Positions 6,866-7,258 of a stretch of DNA of 7,258 nt are shown here, one piece after another. The position numbers and the translations under genes were made by a program. How positions within the stretch are numbered: the stretch's first letter is position 1; each line of letters opens with the position of its first letter. The stretch is from an uncultured Fidelibacterota bacterium (GTDB taxonomy: Bacteria; Marinisomatota; Marinisomatia; Marinisomatales; UBA1611). The notes below the pieces were generated by a model that was not told the origin of the DNA, did no database searches, and saw only the letters and a list, made by a program, of their open reading frames with translations. Location of the stretch: contig CAJWHU010000075.1 of NCBI GenBank assembly GCA_913041325.1, forward strand, positions 1 to 7,258. The letters run 5' to 3'.

Positions 6866-6913
6866 TACCAAAATAAGTTCACTGGGCAAAATTTGCTGGT
6901 GGATTATTTTGTA
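6866..6913 (+). ncRNA. Compound stem-loop in the leader of the gene at 7001 (possible cis-regulatory RNA)
   Basis: An outer 8-bp perfect stem pairs CAAAATAA (6869-6876) with TTATTTTG (6904-6911) and extends two further pairs past a bulged C6868. Across a small internal loop, an inner imperfect stem pairs CACTGG and CA (6880-6885, 6887-6888) with TGCTGGTG (6894-6901), including two G-U pairs and one bulged G, closed by a 5-nt loop. I could not match it to a known riboswitch class. It could also be a DNA operator, or a chance fold in AT-rich sequence. Confidence 0.35.
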
Positions 6914-6923
6914 CGATATTACA

Positions 6924-6983
6924 AGTGGGTAAATTTTTATCAAAAATAGAAATTAAAACCCACTGAAAAGTGGGTTTTTTTTT
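6924..6983 (+). promoter_or_regulatory. Putative antiterminator / terminator attenuator upstream of the gene at 7001
   Basis: The terminator is a 10-bp stem, AAAACCCACT (6955-6964) with AGTGGGTTTT (6969-6978), closed by a GAAA tetraloop and followed by a T run to 6983. The sequence AGTGGGT at 6924-6930 repeats the right arm exactly, so it can pair with the left arm (ACCCACT, 6958-6964) and prevent terminator formation. The ribosome binding site of the next gene begins 9 nt after the T run, leaving essentially no room for a separate promoter, so that gene's transcript probably passes through this hairpin. The simple alternative is a plain terminator for the cupin transcript. The terminator itself is well supported; the switch is inference. 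Confidence 0.6.
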
Positions 6984-6991
6984 AACAAATC

Positions 6992-6995
6992 GAGG
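6992..6995 (+). promoter_or_regulatory. Shine-Dalgarno sequence of the gene at 7001
   Basis: GAGG lies 5 nt before the ATG at 7001 and supports that start. It lies just beyond the T run of the terminator-like hairpin, so it is present only in read-through transcripts if those start further upstream. Confidence 0.65.
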
Positions 6996-7000
6996 TAAAC

Positions 7001-7258
7001 ATGTTTATAAAAAATAGAATAATAATATTGCCGTTAGTATTACTAACACTTGGTACTCAAGAATTGAAAGGCCAAACATTATCCGGTAGAGTCACGGATG
7101 CGTTAACTGGTCAAGCCTTGAGTGGAGCGAATGTAACTATTGAAGGTAGTGACCTTGGTGCAGCTACCGACATGAATGGATATTATAGTGTTGATTTATC
7201 CAGCGGTAGTTACTCCGTGAAAGCATCATATATTGGGTATGAATCGAAAACGAGTAAC
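7001..7258 (+). CDS. Outer-membrane or secreted protein beginning with a carboxypeptidase-D-like regulatory domain, N-terminal part
   Basis: The 86 codons visible run in frame to the window edge. A basic N terminus (MFIKNR) and hydrophobic core (residues 7-18) form a signal peptide, with likely cleavage near G24|Q25. From about residue 27 the sequence is a carboxypeptidase-regulatory-like beta-sandwich: LSGRVTDALTGQALSGANV, then DLGAATDMNGYYSVDLSSGSY and YIGYES. This is the standard N terminus of Bacteroidota-type TonB-dependent receptors, and the same domain occurs at residues 20-83 of the receptor encoded at 2536. The plug and barrel are not in the window, so another surface protein with the same domain is possible. 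A folded leader and a terminator-like hairpin sit directly upstream. Confidence 0.82.
   Translation, partial: MFIKNRIIILPLVLLTLGTQELKGQTLSGRVTDALTGQALSGANVTIEGSDLGAATDMNGYYSVDLSSGSYSVKASYIGYESKTSN

Noticed and set aside
1..7258. Possible defence island, CRISPR array, insertion sequence or biosynthetic cluster
   Set aside because: No transposase, terminal inverted repeats, spaced direct repeats or toxin/antitoxin-like proteins were found. The SfsA-like nuclease belongs to a widespread non-defence family, and the gene set looks like ordinary chromosomal content.

Overview
This is an AT-rich window (my impression is mid-30s % GC, not counted) from a free-living Gram-negative bacterium. It most likely belongs to the Bacteroidota / Fibrobacterota-Chlorobi / Ca. 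Marinimicrobia (SAR406) assemblage. The evidence is a large TonB-dependent outer-membrane receptor with an N-terminal carboxypeptidase-D-like regulatory domain, a second protein that starts the same way, a secreted PQQ-type sugar dehydrogenase, and a PAS/class III cyclase signalling protein. Clear Shine-Dalgarno sequences in front of both outer-membrane genes fit Marinimicrobia somewhat better than typical Bacteroidota, but this placement is inference.

Layout. Positions 1-672 hold two minus-strand genes: the start of a secreted glucose/sorbosone-dehydrogenase-like protein (cut by the window edge) and a small DUF2061-like membrane protein with a TTG start. Only 25 bp away, plus-strand transcription begins with a three-PAS-domain class IIIb adenylate cyclase (698-2383). 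It is followed by a 929-residue TonB-dependent receptor (2536-5325) with a GTG start and a strong intrinsic terminator behind it. A divergent SfsA-family nuclease (5451-6287, TTG start) and a small cupin protein (6355-6711) come next. A 289-bp gap then holds a folded leader and a terminator-like hairpin just upstream of a second carboxypeptidase-regulatory-like outer-membrane gene that runs off the window (7001 onward).

The genes do not form one obvious pathway. The receptor imports a scarce nutrient that I cannot identify, the PQQ-type enzyme would oxidise sugars outside the cytoplasm, and the cyclase would turn an unknown signal into cAMP. SfsA and the cupin are housekeeping-like or accessory genes. 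I see no mobile element, CRISPR array, tRNA or rRNA.

The most interesting signal is the 6866-7000 leader. It has a compound stem-loop, then a 7-nt element that repeats the right arm of the following terminator and could therefore act as an antiterminator, then the terminator itself, and the ribosome binding site only 9 nt after the T run. This is the layout of a transcription-attenuation switch for the downstream outer-membrane gene. The exact 97-residue periodicity of the PAS repeats in the cyclase and the roughly 30-residue insertion near the SfsA active site are secondary points of interest.
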